From Neostapfia colusana (lineage: Eukaryota > Streptophyta > Magnoliopsida > Poales > Poaceae): a DNA stretch of 64,000 bases. The stretch lies in assembly GCA_030760725.1 (NCBI GenBank), contig JASWHV010000001.1:27277928-27341927 (forward strand). The letters run 5' to 3'. Within the stretch, counting starts at the first letter, position 1, and every line of letters starts with the position of its first letter. The notes under the pieces are model-generated. The model searched no databases. It was given only the letters and a program-made list of their open reading frames with translations, and was not told the DNA's origin. Position numbers and translations under genes: made by a program. Of the stretch, positions 1 to 12,475 are shown piece by piece.

Positions 1-810
1 CTTCAGTTTTCATCACATATTACATGAGTTTATCCTCCTTGATATATGCACACCATCCCACACGTTGTCACCATCATATCCAATTTTTTTTCTCACCACC
101 ATTTCCAATTCAGCTCCACCAAAAACATAATCCTGTGGCGCTGTCTTAAAACAGCCATAACCTTGGCATTGGGTTATATTACATTGCCCAGATTCACTTT
201 GGAAGATTGATTATTTGGCATATAAAGGCTCAACAATAATCATAAAGAAACATATTGAATTTCTGTTGTCCACATCTTCTTTTTTCAAGTGAGCTGAAAA
301 TTTGTGCGACGTGTATATTAGTGCTCCTGATTTCACGGCAGATATAAAAAAATCAAAGAAAAAATATAGAAAAGAAAATTTGTGAAGAGGAGCACAAATA
401 TCAAAACTTGGGTGTGTTATTTTTCCTTGTGGTGCAATTGTTCCTGCTCAATTATTGTCCTTATTATTCATACTTCTTGCTGTCTTGTTCATAACATCCG
501 GGATAAGACACGAGTAGGCCAGCAACTAGGACAAGTGTTTGGACGTCTATTCAGCATTACTATCTGTTATTGAATTGTGTGCTACTCACATATATTTGGC
601 CATCCAAACTCCACATTCATCCTTTCGAACAGCACAAGTTTTTGACCCTTGCAATCGCTGAATCACGTCGTCTAGGTATCCTTTGCCTTGTTGTGGTAAG
701 AAACTTGTAAGAGCTTGGTAAGACTCGACCCATTGCTTTGTGAGTTCCACCATCATTGCGTAGTAGTTGATAGGGATAATCTTGTTGTTTCCATATTATT
801 CTTGCTAAAA
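1..810 (+). other. CRM element A: 5' leader, incomplete
   Basis: Noncoding leader between the off-window LTR/PBS and the gag start at 811. It resembles the complete leader of element D (21352-22580) in order and motifs: an AT-rich first part, then a block with three GTAAGA hexamers at 696, 707 and 718, then a TTGATAGGGATAA motif before the gag ATG. The short ORF at 382-573 has no counterpart in element D and is not called as a gene. Confidence 0.7.
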
Positions 811-3800
811 ATGTCAGATCATGTTGATCCTACGGAGTGTGTTTTGAAAAGTGAGATGAAGGGTTACATAGAACAAATGATGAAGTCTGTCAAGGAAGCA
901 GTCGCACAAGGGGTAAAAGATTATCTTGCTGAACAGAGAATACCCCACACCCTTGAGAGGTTGGACAAACGCTTAAGCTCGCTAGTTGGAAGGATTGATG
1001 ATATGGAGACCCACCTACCATTCAGCCATGATGCTACCCACCACAACAATCTTGAAGAAGAAGAAGAAGACGTGTTGTGTGATGTCAATGGAGAGGTGGA
1101 TACACGTGCTGCGCAGAATGTACATCTACGTCAACGCCTTCGTCAAAACACTCATGATATGGTAGGAAACAACATGCATGGTAACAATAACCGCCCTCTT
1201 GATGACCCTTTTTCTAAAGTTAAATTTCCCATACCTTTATTTTCTGGTGCTTATGATGCTGAGGCATATCTTGATTGGGAAATGACGGTTGAGCAGAAAT
1301 TTAATTCCCACCTTGTTCCTGAACAACATAGAGTTCGACAAGCCACTAGTGAGTTTAAGGATTTTGCTATAATATGGTGGAATGAACTAGGTACCACACG
1401 CTTACAACCTGATACATGGGAACGTTTAAAAGAAACTATGCGTAATCGTTTTGTTCCTCCATCCTACCAACGTGATTTACGAAAGAAATTGCAGCGCTTA
1501 GAGCAGGGAAATAATTCTGTCCAAGATTATTATGCGGAGCTTCAAAAGGGTGTGATACGATGTGGGGTAGTAGAGGACACTGAAGATGAAATTTTTCGTT
1601 TCTATCGGGGGTTGAGACGTGAGATGAAGGATATTGTTGATTATAAGGAATTTAATACTGTCAACCAGTTGTTCCAGCTTGCTATGCTTGCAGAAAAGGA
1701 GTTACAGGGTCGTCAACAAAAGAACAAGAGTAGCAGCGGTGCCTCCTACACTCCACGCATGACAACATCTTCGGGGGCGTCCAAGTCATTCCGTTTTGAT
1801 GCCCTTTCACCAAAACCAGCAGCCAAGATTCCTTCTGGCAGCAACAACGTTTCAGCAGCACCGAAACCACCACCTGCATGACCTGCGGATTCGGGTAAAA
1901 ATTCCATGCAGGTACCCGCCAAAAGTGCTTCATCCGTTGCTTCAACAGGACGCACTTCCGGCATTCAGTGCCACCGCTGCCATGGTCTTGGTCATGTGCA
2001 AAAAGATTGTCCTAGTCAGCGGGCATACGTGGCTACAGAAGAGGGAGGATACATCAGCACCTCCGATGTCGAAGACAACAATGATGATGAAGCTGCCACG
2101 GACAATGATGAGGGACATGTTTTTGGGAGTGAAGACACATCAGCCTACATGAACATCATTGTGCAGCGGGTGCTGAACACACAGGTACAACAACTTGATA
2201 GATTACAACGCCATAATTAGTTTCAGATTTTCTTTGTCATCAAGAACCGGCGAGCATGTGTCATCATTGATGGAGGAAGATGCAACAACTTGGTGAGTTA
2301 TGAATTGGTCAAGAAGCTTAGCTTGAATACACGACCACACCCACATCCATACTATATTCAATGGTTGAATGATTCTGGAAGAGCTAAGGTAACACAAACT
2401 TGCAGAATTCCGTTTTCCATTGGTACATATGTTGATTCCGTTGATTGTGATGTGGTACCCATGCAAGCGTGTTCACTTTTATTGGGTCGACCTTGGGAAC
2501 ATGATAAGGATGCTTTGCACCATGGTAGAAGTAATAAATATATTTTTATGTATAAAGGAAAGAAAATTACTTTGCTATCTTTGACTCCTGCTGAAATTGT
2601 ACAAGCTGATAGGGAGAGAGCTGGAATTTCTAGTAGTTCTAAATCAGAAAATCAACAAGTCGTTAATTCTGTGTTACCACCAAACAGTGAGAGATCTACA
2701 CCTAGTTCTAAGACTGAGGGAATTAAATTGAAGGGTCATGTAATGCTTGCTACAAAATCAGACCTTGCTGAAATTTCTGATCATGATATTTGCTGTGCAT
2801 TGGTGTGCAAACAAGTTTTGTTCTCCATTGATGATATTGCTAGGTCTTTGCCTCCAGCAGTTACTAACTTGTTGCAAGAGTATGAGGATATTTTTCCAGC
2901 TGAGATACCCCCGGGACTTCCACCTTTGACAGGGATTGAACATCAAATTGATTTGATTCTAGGTGCAATTTTGCCAAACCGTGCTGCATATAGGACCAAC
3001 CCCGAGGAGACTAAGGAAATTCAGAGGCAAGTCCAAGACCTTTTGGACCGTGGGTATGTACGTGAAATACTTAGTCCTTGTGCTGTTCCTGTACTTTTGG
3101 TTCCTAAGAAAGATGGTACTTGGCGTATGTGTGTTGATTGTAGATCCATTAACAATATTACTATAAGGTATCGTCATCCTATTCTTAGGCTAGACGACAT
3201 GCTTGATGAGTTGTGTGGTTCTATAATTTTCACTAAGATTGACTTGCGTAGTGGTTACCACCAAATAAGAATGAAATTGGGAGATGAATGGAAAACAGCT
3301 TTCAAAACCAAATTTGGGTTGTATGAGTGGTTAGTAATGCCTTTTGGTTTAACTAATGCACCAAGTACATTCATGCGTTTGATGAATGAGGTCTTGAGAG
3401 CTTTTATTGGAAAATTTGTGGTGGTTTACTTTGATGATATCTTGATTTATAGCAAGTCATTGGATGAACATATGGATCATTTACGTGCTGTTTTTAATGC
3501 TTTGAGAGATGCACGTTTATTTGGTAACCTTGAGAAGTGCATCTTTTGTACGAATCAAGTTTCCTTTCTTGGCTATGTTGTGACTCCACAGGGAATTGAG
3601 GTGGATGAGATGAAAATTCAAGTGATCAAGAGCTGGCCAATACCTCAAGCCATCACACAGGTAAGGAGTTTTCTTGGTCTTGCAGGTTTCTACCGATGTT
3701 TTGTCAAGGATTTTAGCACTATTGCTGCCCCATTGCATGAGTTGACTAAGAAAGGTGTGGTGTTCCATTGGGGGAAAGCACAAGAAGAGTCCTTTGACAC

Positions 3801-4145
3801 CTTGAAGGACAAGCTTACACACGCACCATTGCTGCAACTTCCTGATTTTAGTAAGACTTTTGAACTTGAATGTGATGCTAGTGGAGTTGGCATTGGTGGT
3901 GTCTTACTGCAAGGTGGTAAACTGGTTGCATACTTTAGTGAAAAACTTAATGGTCCTGTCCTGAATTACTCCACATATGATAAAGAATTTTATGCTCTCG
4001 TACGATGCTTAGAGACATGGCGTCATTATTTATGGCCTAAAGAATTTGTTATTCATTCTGATCATGAATCGCTAAAGCATATTCATTCTCAAAATAATCT
4101 GAATCGTAGACATGCAAAATGGATTGAATTGATTGAGTCTTTTCC
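811..4145 (+). pseudogene. CRM-lineage gag-pol, two nonsense codons, truncated in RNase H
   Basis: Polyprotein of a CRM-type Ty3/gypsy chromovirus; it would supply capsid, protease, reverse transcriptase and RNase H for retrotransposition. The start at 811 is the ATG of MSDHVD, matching MSDNND of element D. One frame runs throughout but is broken by TGA 1879-1881 and TAG 2218-2220. Order by residue: gag core with SGAYDAEAYLDWE near 140; CCHC knuckle CHRCHGLGHVQKDC near 387; protease motif IIDGGRCNN near 486; RT with CVDCRSINN near 773 and an intact YFDDILIYS near 872; RNase H with ECDASG near 1019 and SDHESL near 1083. Integrase and the 3' LTR are missing because the copy ends at about 4145, where an opposite-strand Tekay element begins. 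CRM assignment rests on the RT and RNase H wording (NNITI, LRAFIGKFVVVYFDD, LETWRHYLWPKEFVIHSDHES) and on the LTRs of the related copies D and E. Confidence 0.88.
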
Positions 4146-4155
4146 TTCACAGCCT
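4140..4155. other. Truncation junction of elements A and B
   Basis: CRM RNase H (+) reads to WIELIESFP and then loses homology. The opposite strand reads Tekay RNase H, DASGIELGC, up to the same point. Both elements are cut within the same enzyme domain and joined tail to tail, as expected from illegitimate recombination or deletion. Only a few bases (CCTT/CTTC) could be shared at the join. No LTR end or target duplication is present here. Confidence 0.75.
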
Positions 4156-6839
4156 AGCTCGATACCGGATGCATCACAATATACGTCGAAGGGCTTGGTT
4201 GTATCCGGTTGAGCTAACACCAGGGCTGTTGTAAGATGCTTCACCAATGCTTGGAAAGCTCCTTCACAAGCTGAGTTCCAAACATATTTGATCCCCTTCT
4301 TCAACAGTTCAGTCGTTGGTTTAGCAAGTTTGGAGAAGTTCGGTATGAACCTCCGATAATATCCTGCTAACCCGAGGAAACTCCTGACTTCATGGACTGA
4401 TGTGGCGGACTTCCATTTCAGCACTTGTTCGATTTTGCTTGGATCAACTGCAATGCCTTCCGCAGAAATAATATGTCCAAGAAATGGCACTTGGCTGATC
4501 CAAAACTCGCGCTTGCTGAACTTGGCATAAAGCTTATGGTCTCGCAATTGTTGAAGCACGATATGCAAGTGTTTGGCGTGTTCTTCTTCATACTTGGAGT
4601 AAACCAAGATGTCATCTATGAACACCACCACGAACTTGTCCAACTCCGGCATGAACACTGAGTTCATGAGATACATGAAATGTGTCGGGGCGTTGGTGAG
4701 ACCAAAGGACATGACGAGGTATTCATACAATCCGTATCTCGTCGAGAAGGCCGTCTTCGGAATATCCTCCGCTCGGATCTTGATTTGGTGATATCCGGAG
4801 CGAAGATCCATCTTTGAAAATACACTCACACCCACAAGTTGATCAAAGAGAATATCGATGCGGGGCAGTGGATATTTATTCTTGATGGTGATGGCGTTGA
4901 GAGGTCGGTAATCCACACAAAACCTCAAGGTTTCACCCTTTTTCTTCACAAACAGCGCTGAGCATCCCCATGGTGAGGAACTCGGTTGAATGAAACCCTT
5001 CTTCATTAAATTATTGAGCTACTCCTTCAGTTCAGCTAGCTCATTCGGAGCCATCTTATACAGTCTCCGTGATATCGGTGTCGTCCCGGGTACAAGTTCG
5101 ATCTTGAACTCAACATCCCTTTCGGGTGGCATGCCCGGGAGATCATCCGGAAAGACATCCGGGTATTCATGGACCACACGAATATCCTCAGGTTTTATGG
5201 CTTCCGTGTTATATGTGGATGGAGCTTCTTGAACCGAACGGTCAAGAATAAGAACATGTGGTTCATGAAGTGGAGAGTTTAAATGAACCACACGTTGAAT
5301 GATGTCAAGAACAGCACCGTGGCGATGTAGCCATGACATTCCGAAAATGACATCAAGTTTTTGACTCTCTAACATAATTAGAGAAGTCGGGTATAGATTC
5401 CCACCCAATTGTAATGGTGCTCTATAGACCATTCTATCAGCTGTTATTTTCCCACCCGGAGAGCATATCAAGTATGAAATATTTGTGGGAATGATAGGCA
5501 GTTGATATTTAATAACATAAGACTGACTTATGAAATTATGGGTGGCACCGGAGTCAAAAAGTATGACTACGGGATGATCTAAGTAAGAAAACGTACCCGC
5601 GAGGACGGGTTCGCCTTCCGGCATGTCTTCGATGGCTAAGTGGTGGACGTTGCCGGGTTTTTGTACTGGTTTCTTGGGCTGATTGTGGGGCTGATTAGCA
5701 CCCTGATACAGTGCTGCACCCCTGCCCTGTCGCTGCTCGGGGAAGTCCCTCGAAATATGCCCGACACGGCCACACGTGAAGCATGTGTAAGGTGTCGGGG
5801 TCCCTCTGACTTGAGGACGGAATCCCGGTGCACGCGGTTGAAACTGAGGCGCACACGGGACCATCCTTTGCTGCTGCTATTGCGGTGGTGGATACGATGG
5901 TCGGAAGCTTGGCACATTATATTGCCGACCGCTAAACTGAGGCGGTCGCGCTGGTGGCTGCCATCTTTGACCGGATGGTGAGTGGTACACCACGCGGTAT
6001 TTTTGTGGCACCCCACCACTGCTGCTCATCAGCGCGCTGTGTTTTCTCTTATCGGAACCGCGATCGCGCTGAGCATTTTCTTGTAAAATCGCGGCATTAA
6101 CAAGATCGTTGAATGTGCCACGATTGCTTTGGGGGAGATGGACCTTCATTTTAGAATTCAGGCCCCAGAAGAATGCGTTTTGCTTGTGTTTCTCCGTTCT
6201 CACAAATCCTGGCGCATACTGCGCCAGCCGGTTGAATGACCTGGAGTACTCATGAGCACTCCTCTCGCCTTCTTTCAGCGCTAGGAACTCCTAGAGCATC
6301 CTCTCCATAACACCGGGAGGTATGTGGTAGGCGCGGAACGCCTCCCGGAACTCCGTCCATGTGACGGCATGGCCAGCCGGTAAGGAGGCGGTGTAGTTCG
6401 CCCGCCAGGTACCAGCTTCCCCTTGAAGCTATCGCGATGCGTACAATGCCTTCTGGTGTTCGGTGCACCATAGTAAACCGAACTTCGCCTCAAGAGTGCG
6501 GATGAAGCTGTCCTCCTCCAATGGCTCTTCGTCCTACGTAAAGACCGGTGGATGGGTCGCCAGGAAATCTGAATATGAACTTTGTTGGGGCTGGTGTTGC
6601 CAATTGTCTTGGCGTCCTCCTGTACGGGACGCATTCTGCTGCACCAGCATCCGCAGCAACTCGGTTTGCTCATCGCGCGAGCCGAGCACTGCAGCGAGAA
6701 CCTCCGCAAGGTTTCTTGGAAGTTCTGGCGGTGGAGGAGGTGGTTGCTGCTGCGTTGTGGTCTGCTCTGGAGGTGGAGACTCATCACAACGAACCTGACT
6801 TGGACCTCCCTCCTCTTGCGTTGAACGTGTACGCACCAT
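4150..6839 (-). pseudogene. Tekay-type gag-protease-RT polyprotein with five nonsense codons
   Basis: Starts at ATG 6839 (MVRTRSTQEEGG, matching MVRTRTTHEVGG of G and H). The frame stays open to the truncation but carries in-frame TAG codons at 6534-6536, 6429-6431, 6291-6293, 5877-5879 and 5019-5021; at least four stand where glutamine CAG is expected. Domains in order: gag capsid; CCHC knuckle CFTCGRVGHISRDF; aspartic protease LFDSGATHNFIS; RT with CVDYRPLNAITIKNKYPLP and an intact FIDDILVYSK; start of RNase H (VYCDASGIELGC), where the copy is cut. The catalytic aspartates seen are intact, so nonsense decay and truncation inactivated it. The clustering of CAG-to-TAG changes suggests deamination of methylated CHG sites. 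Confidence 0.9.
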
Positions 6840-8787
6840 TCTGCATTCATACCACTCAAACGATCAGCACATGTTGGTTTATTTCATCCAGTCTATACAA
6901 TATTAGTGTGAGAATGGAATAAATAATACGCATAACAATCACACATATGGATAAAGTATAAACTTTATACAACATATACATCCCTGGACCATGTCACATG
7001 ATCGAGTTCCAAAGTAATGAACTTTATGAATTTAAAGTTCATTTCGACCATCGTGGGTCGCCACGGGATGTTAAGTGTGTTAGTCTGCGTAACTCCTCGC
7101 TATTGTACTGGACCCTAACATGTCCTCGCTCGAAATGATATATTGAATGCATAAACTTTTCTACTCCAACTTGCTGTTTTACAACAGCCGCTGGATATCG
7201 AAAGATAAAACAAATTGTTTTGGGTGAAAAACTTCAACATGGTGTTCACTGTCCAGCTTCTGGCCCAGCTGACCAGTCTGGATAATTCATCTGTTTTAAC
7301 CACTTTGGAGGCAAAATCTGGACTAGAGTTCAACAACAAAATTGTAGTAGACTCAAAAAGGAATCTATATTTTATTTATTTGCCTCCATATCCTTACTAA
7401 TTTATGAGTTATGATTTCTACAAATTGACAGAATTTTCTCAGGAATTTTGACAGCACCTCCTTTGCAAGTGGCTGTTTTGTTCACAAAATTCCATCTATT
7501 TCTGCCCTCAATCTAGGAAAACACTGAACTACAAAGTTGTAGCCCATTTCCTATACTTTCCAAAGATGTCTTACTTGACCCTTAGAAATTTTCTACAGAA
7601 ATTTGTGGTCGAAATACAGAAAATTCCAGAGATCATTTTGGTCTGCCCTGTTTCTGGACAGTGCCTATTCCTCTGAGATTTTCATCCATTTGGAGGGAGA
7701 TTATGTTCTGGAGCTCTACAGAAAAGTTGTAGCAGACTTCAGAAACTTTCCAGAATGGTATCCTACACCTCCATTGGTTCAACGAATCCTAAGTTATACC
7801 CTGTTTAAGTTCAGCAAAGTTTCTGCCGGAAACAGGGGAGGTTGTTCCTAAGTCTTTGGAAATGAATCTACACTCCCAATTGACTCTCAGTCAATATAGG
7901 AGTTCAATAACCCCTAAATGGAATCCTAAACTTTATTTTGACTCTTTTCTTTAAAAATATCCTTTTATGTAGTCTCAGTACTACGTTTCCTCACCAAAGA
8001 AAAATCCTAAACTGGTATTCCAGCATATACGTGTCAAATGGTGGAACTAAAGGCGTCACTCACAAACGGTTTCTAAACGTCATGCACTAACGTGGTTAAT
8101 ATACCTGCAGAAAAATACACAATAATGGTGCACACAAAGGTTTTGACATTGCAGGCAGATCCATATCATAGTAAAAACATACGATCCGTATCATTGCCAT
8201 ATGGATCGTCCTTGAGTCAAGCCACGTCTCAAGGTACATGGTCGTGTTTTCAGACCACACGATGGGGAACCCGAGTAGAGCGTGAACGGGTCATCACGGT
8301 TGGGAATTTTATCAACCCAACGGATACCACCTACTGCCTCATGACCGTTGAGGCACGCCGATGGCGAGTGCTGCGTATGGCCCTTTGAACATTGAACGTT
8401 CAGGAGTTGCATACTATCGTGTTGCTTACCACACGATGGGGTATTCTCACTTTTGCCTAAAGCACGCTGGAGATCAGCGTTTTCATATGCTCTCAGAACC
8501 ATAGAGAGGTTCAGAGACTCAGATTAACTACTGTGCCAAGCCATGGTATTACCATTCCATACTATTGCTCATATGGCGAGCTTACCGCAATTGATCTGCC
8601 TGCGGTGGCGTACCTTACCTCTTACCTGACGTCGGAGCGTCGCTACAGAATGTATAACAAGTATGTTAGCATTTCCACCATAATATCTACTACTATCATA
8701 GACCTTATGTGGGCATAGTGACTAATCCTCACTCGACTACTTCAAAGTTTTCAAATAGGCTCTTTTCGAGCGTGCTATTCCCAATGC
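6840..8787 (-). other. Tekay element B leader (PBS to gag)
   Basis: Noncoding leader of about 1.9 kb. The last bases before the gag ATG read TGCAG-A-ATG on the minus strand, like the other three Tekay leaders. The PBS-proximal third holds the stem-loop series listed separately; the gag-proximal part is AT-rich and alignable by eye with the leaders of C, G and H. No ORF here is conserved among the copies. Confidence 0.75.
8183..8606 (-). other. Stem-loop array in leader of element B
   Basis: Consecutive inverted repeats, given in plus-strand coordinates: GATCC 8183-8187 with GGATC 8203-8207; CCTTGAG 8210 with CTCAAGG 8228; TCGTGT 8242 with ACACGA 8257; TGCCTCA 8335 with TGAGGCA 8349; TCGTGT 8417 with ACACGA 8431; ACGCTG 8464 with CAGCGT 8475; GAACC 8496 with GGTTC 8508; ACCGCA 8584 with TGCGGT 8601. 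The order mirrors the arrays in C, G and H. Several stems differ from theirs by paired changes. Confidence 0.65.
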
Positions 8788-8800
8788 GGCTCTGATACCA
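8788..8800 (-). other. Primer binding site, element B
   Basis: Minus strand TGGTATCAGAGCC, the standard plant site complementary to the 3' end of initiator methionine tRNA. It lies four bases inside the LTR end at 8805. Confidence 0.9.
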
Positions 8801-8804
8801 CGTC

Positions 8805-11800
8805 TGTGGGGGACCACCCCATGGTTCACCCACTCTAGGATCGCAGAGGGTGGTGCCGTGCGATGCGGCACCCAACAGCACACAAGAAAAGAATAAGAGC
8901 AACATACAAACTTTTATTTGATATAAAACAGCGGAAGTCTTTTTACAAAACTTAATTAAACAGCGGAAGTAATATACACAGCTTGTCTCTAATTCTAACT
9001 AAGAAAAAGTGCAGCCATCCAGTCCGGGGACGCTACACACTAGCAACATGCATTCGGAGATCACGGCGGCGTGCAGGGCTCCAGCTCGGCCGTGTACCCC
9101 GACGGGGGCACCGCCTCGTCCTCGGACCCCTCCCCATAGCTCTCACCTGCACACAGCTCAAATATTGCAACTGTGAGCATGATGGCTCAGCAAGTCTTAA
9201 CCGACACCCTAGTCATGGAACTCTACATGCAGTGATGTGTAAGATAGGAAAAAGGACGTTTCAATAAAGACACGCCTACAAATTGATCCTTACTTTCAGT
9301 TTTATAGCAACAGATTCATGTGCCTTAGGCAGCCCTCACATCGGAAGTCCACAATCAAACAAGAAACGCTTTCCTCTGATGTGGTGATGCCCAAAGTGGA
9401 AAATAAACTTAATTAGCTCTACATCTACAGCAAACATGATTTCCAAACAGTAATAGTTCATCACAGCATATTATCATTCATCTGGCTTGTTTCTCTTCTT
9501 ACTACGTCACATAACAGTGAACAAGTGGTACTCAAATAACCGTGAGGGACGGTGATTGCAATCAGGAGACACCCGGACAACACATCACATACACCCACTT
9601 TCAGAAGTGTGATTCCACATACCTTCCTACTCCGTTGTATGCAACCACATTTCAAAGGAAACCCAAATGCCGAACTGGTCCATCCGTAACGGGCAGGAGG
9701 TCCCCGCGTGGAGCGTGACTGTGCCCACCGGCAGATTTACACCTTTCTACCCTCAACCCACTCCTATAAAACAGTTGGGTAAGCCTCGGCACCCAGGTTA
9801 ACCAATTATATCGGTTTCCTGCTTATGTCAGTATGCCATCCGGTACTGTTCGATACTTGTTCAACAGGCCCGCACATGACTCGGTCCTCAATTGACATCA
9901 ACAGGGCTACGCACGTGAGACCTCTGCTCACTGCATCCTATCCCCCGTGCTGGGTCTCATTTTCACCACTCTTAAGCCATTTTCTACTCTTGCCACACCG
10001 TGTGATAAAACCTTACCTCGCGAGTAGATTCCAACTACTCGACTTCTACCGAGATCCTAAGCATATTAGCACGGCATTCTCTACTCGTCGAGTCTGTAAA
10101 CTACCCAACCCTTCATAGGATTTAAAGTCATGCAAGTGGGGTTTCAAACATCTTAACTCTAATGCAACCATTTCAACCTAGACATAAGTGTACAAATGAA
10201 AAACTTTGTAAAAGGTACTTAAATGCAAACCGGGGCTTTCCTGGTTGCGAGTCAAAGGAGAATTTAGTGTCTGGTGGGAGGACGTCCAACGGCTCCGGTG
10301 TATCTTCAACTTCGGTCACTATATGAGATGTAGCAAAATATATGTATAAGTGCTAATGAAATATAAGAATTCACTTCTATTCATAGCTACTGCTATTTAT
10401 GTTCCTTAATTGGCTTTGGGATTTTTACAGTAGATACCAGACTCTCTAAGGATGATCTGAGCAAAATTTGGAGAAATTTCATTGCACCTTGTGGTCTCTA
10501 AAATTCCCACAAGTACAAGGCTTCTCTGAATTTTGAGCCCAAATCTGAGGTTTTGATATGACTAACAGTTGAAGATCTAATTAGGGTAGGTCTCCACGGT
10601 TCTAACAAATTTTTTTCACCATTTTTGGAGCTACCAAAATAGACATGTATTTTTGAAGTTGGACAGGAGTTATAAAAAGTTTCTGTTTAGAATTTGAATT
10701 TTCAAATAAAGGCTGAACTTTGGAAGGTAATTTAGCCTAGCAAATGAACTCCAATGAAGCTCAAATTTTTTACTGGAGATCAGTAACTATAAAAAGGATT
10801 TGCTGCCCAAATTTGGGAATGTTTCATAAAGAATTTCTCCTGAAATAAATCTCCAAAGATTTACTAAAAAATAATTCTACAGAAATTCCTGGGCATTTTC
10901 ACAGCAAGCAACTTGTTCCTCTGTGAAGTAATCCTCCTGAGGATTCCAACAATGGTCTCACCCTTTTTGGAGTTTTCTACAAAAAGTTATGGGCTTGCAA
11001 AGATTAGCTAATTTCTGGAGTTATTTGCTTAACAAAAACTTCAAATAATTGTGACCAGGCCCACTGTTTTAAATCAGACCAGTGGAATTGCGGCAACACC
11101 GGGGCATACAGAGTTAACCCACACAGCCACATCCGATCCTGTGCCACACCCCGATCCCTCGCCTGGTTTGAGTCGCTGACCGGTGGCCCGTCCCTCTCTC
11201 GTCGTCTACCTCGCACTCCGATGGTTCCCTCGCCGGAGCAGCGGCGGCGACTCACCGGAATAGCTGCCCCGTGCCCCAGACGGCTCAAATCTCGCCGCCT
11301 GTGCCCAAAACTCGATGAGGAACACTCTGGAAAGCTCGGTGGCGGCGCTAAATGGTTGGAAATACCTCCCCGACGGCGGCAGCAGCAAACTCCACCACGG
11401 CGCCGTCGTTCTCGCATAAGAGAATAGTATTCCGGTTGGGGAGAGCACCATAAGCACCAGGGCGATGTGAGGATCATGTTTTTGCATCCAAAATTGGGTA
11501 AAACCCCGTGCAAAGTGTAGCTCGACGGTGCGACTAGGGTTGTGCGTGGGTGACCGGAAAAACTCAGCCTACAGCTTCATTTCTCGACGGTTTCCGATGA
11601 TTCTTCGTCGAGGAGCTGCGCTAGGTTGTGTAGAAGCATCGGGCCAAAGCAATTAGACTATTATTTCACCTTGGAATTCGGGGTAGACGGTCGGCCGTTC
11701 TTTCGGTAGCTCGGAGAAAACGGATGGCGATCACAGCTGGAGAGGAACCGCAGCTGCCCCTAGCCTGGACCGTAGCACCCCGCACCGCCGGCGACTTTGT

Positions 11801-12468
11801 TTAGCCGAAGAAACCTCAGTCTAACGCAGCGAGAGCAAGGAAATGGCGAGGGCCCGGTTCGGCAGCAAAAACAGAGGAACCCGTAGACGTGCGCGGTTTC
11901 TTCACCGAGTGAGTGGAGACCCTGACAGCTGCTGCGACACTCGGCTCGAGCACGACTGCACCGAGTGAAACGGTGTCTTCGGTGCCAAGCCAGCGGCATC
12001 TCCGTGGTGTGCTGCATCGTGGTGTCGCCCGCAGAGGGAAACCGGGAAACCGACGTTTGCTCGGTTAGAGACTGACTAGCTGACCCCACATGTCATCCTC
12101 TCTCTTCCCCCTCTTAATATTTCTGATCTTCTATTTCTGCCACCAACTTTAGTCCAAAAATTCTAGATATTTGCAGGGAAGCCAAATTAAATATGTAGAA
12201 TTCAATTTTTGACTTCCATGCTGCATTTTATCAAGTTTGGTTCATGTTCCAAATTCAAATTTAAATTCTAAGGGTTTTTGGTGTCACCCTAGATTTAAAT
12301 AGCAAACATGCTTCCAAAATTATGGAATTTTGCATGAGGGCTTTTTGAATAATCGGGAACCAGTTGGCAAGCTCAAAGTTTAATATTTGCACTAGTATCC
12401 TAGGGACATGGTCAATTGCCACCATGTTTTAAAAATTTGAATTTTCTCCACCTTTTTTGGATGTTACA
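8805..12468 (-). repeat. 5' LTR of element B
   Basis: On the minus strand it begins TGTAACATCC (12468) and ends ...CCCCCACA (8805), next to the PBS. It contains a GC-rich island (about 11180-12060), AT-rich stretches and the two gene-like exons described separately. Near its 3' end the pair ATCGC/GCGAT, shared with C, G and H, brackets the segment before the LTR terminus. Confidence 0.8.
9061..10318 (-). other. Putative two-exon acidic ORF inside LTR of element B
   Basis: Exon A 10318-10241 (78 nt) follows an AG acceptor; after two bases it reads TEVEDTPEPLDVLPPD and more, ending in QPG. Exon B 9146-9061 follows a ...GTGTGCAG acceptor and ends PPSGYTAELEPCTPP then TGA. Exon A has the same 78-nt length and phase as in G and H, and exon B keeps the PPSG..AE.EP.TP-stop ending, so the reading frame looks selected. 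The donor after exon A reads GA instead of GC or GT, so this copy is probably dead. The first exon was not found. The splicing is inference; the phase and motif match is seen directly. Confidence 0.5.
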
Positions 12469-12475
12469 CCCACCG

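Larger units (their letters stand above)
4150..12468 (-). mobile_element. Tekay-type element B, 3'-truncated, with 5' LTR
   Basis: Reading leftwards: 5' LTR 12468-8805, PBS 8800-8788, leader to 6840, then gag-pol 6839 to about 4150. The rest of pol and the 3' LTR are lost at the junction with element A. Its LTR is about 3.66 kb, close to the 3.7-4.07 kb of the other Tekay copies in this window, but its U3 sequence is different. It is older than G and H, judging by the number of nonsense codons. Confidence 0.85.

Noticed and set aside
715..810. Upstream extension of the element A gag frame
   Set aside because: It lacks an ATG at the proposed start and lies in leader sequence that is noncoding in element D; the ATG at 811 is conserved.
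3517..3893. Minus-strand ORFs across the RT/RNase H region of element A
   Set aside because: Shadow frames of the plus-strand pol gene; no independent motifs.
8788..8800. tRNA-Met-like sequences near the LTR ends
   Set aside because: Only 12-17 nt complement the tRNA 3' end; these are primer binding sites, not tRNA genes.
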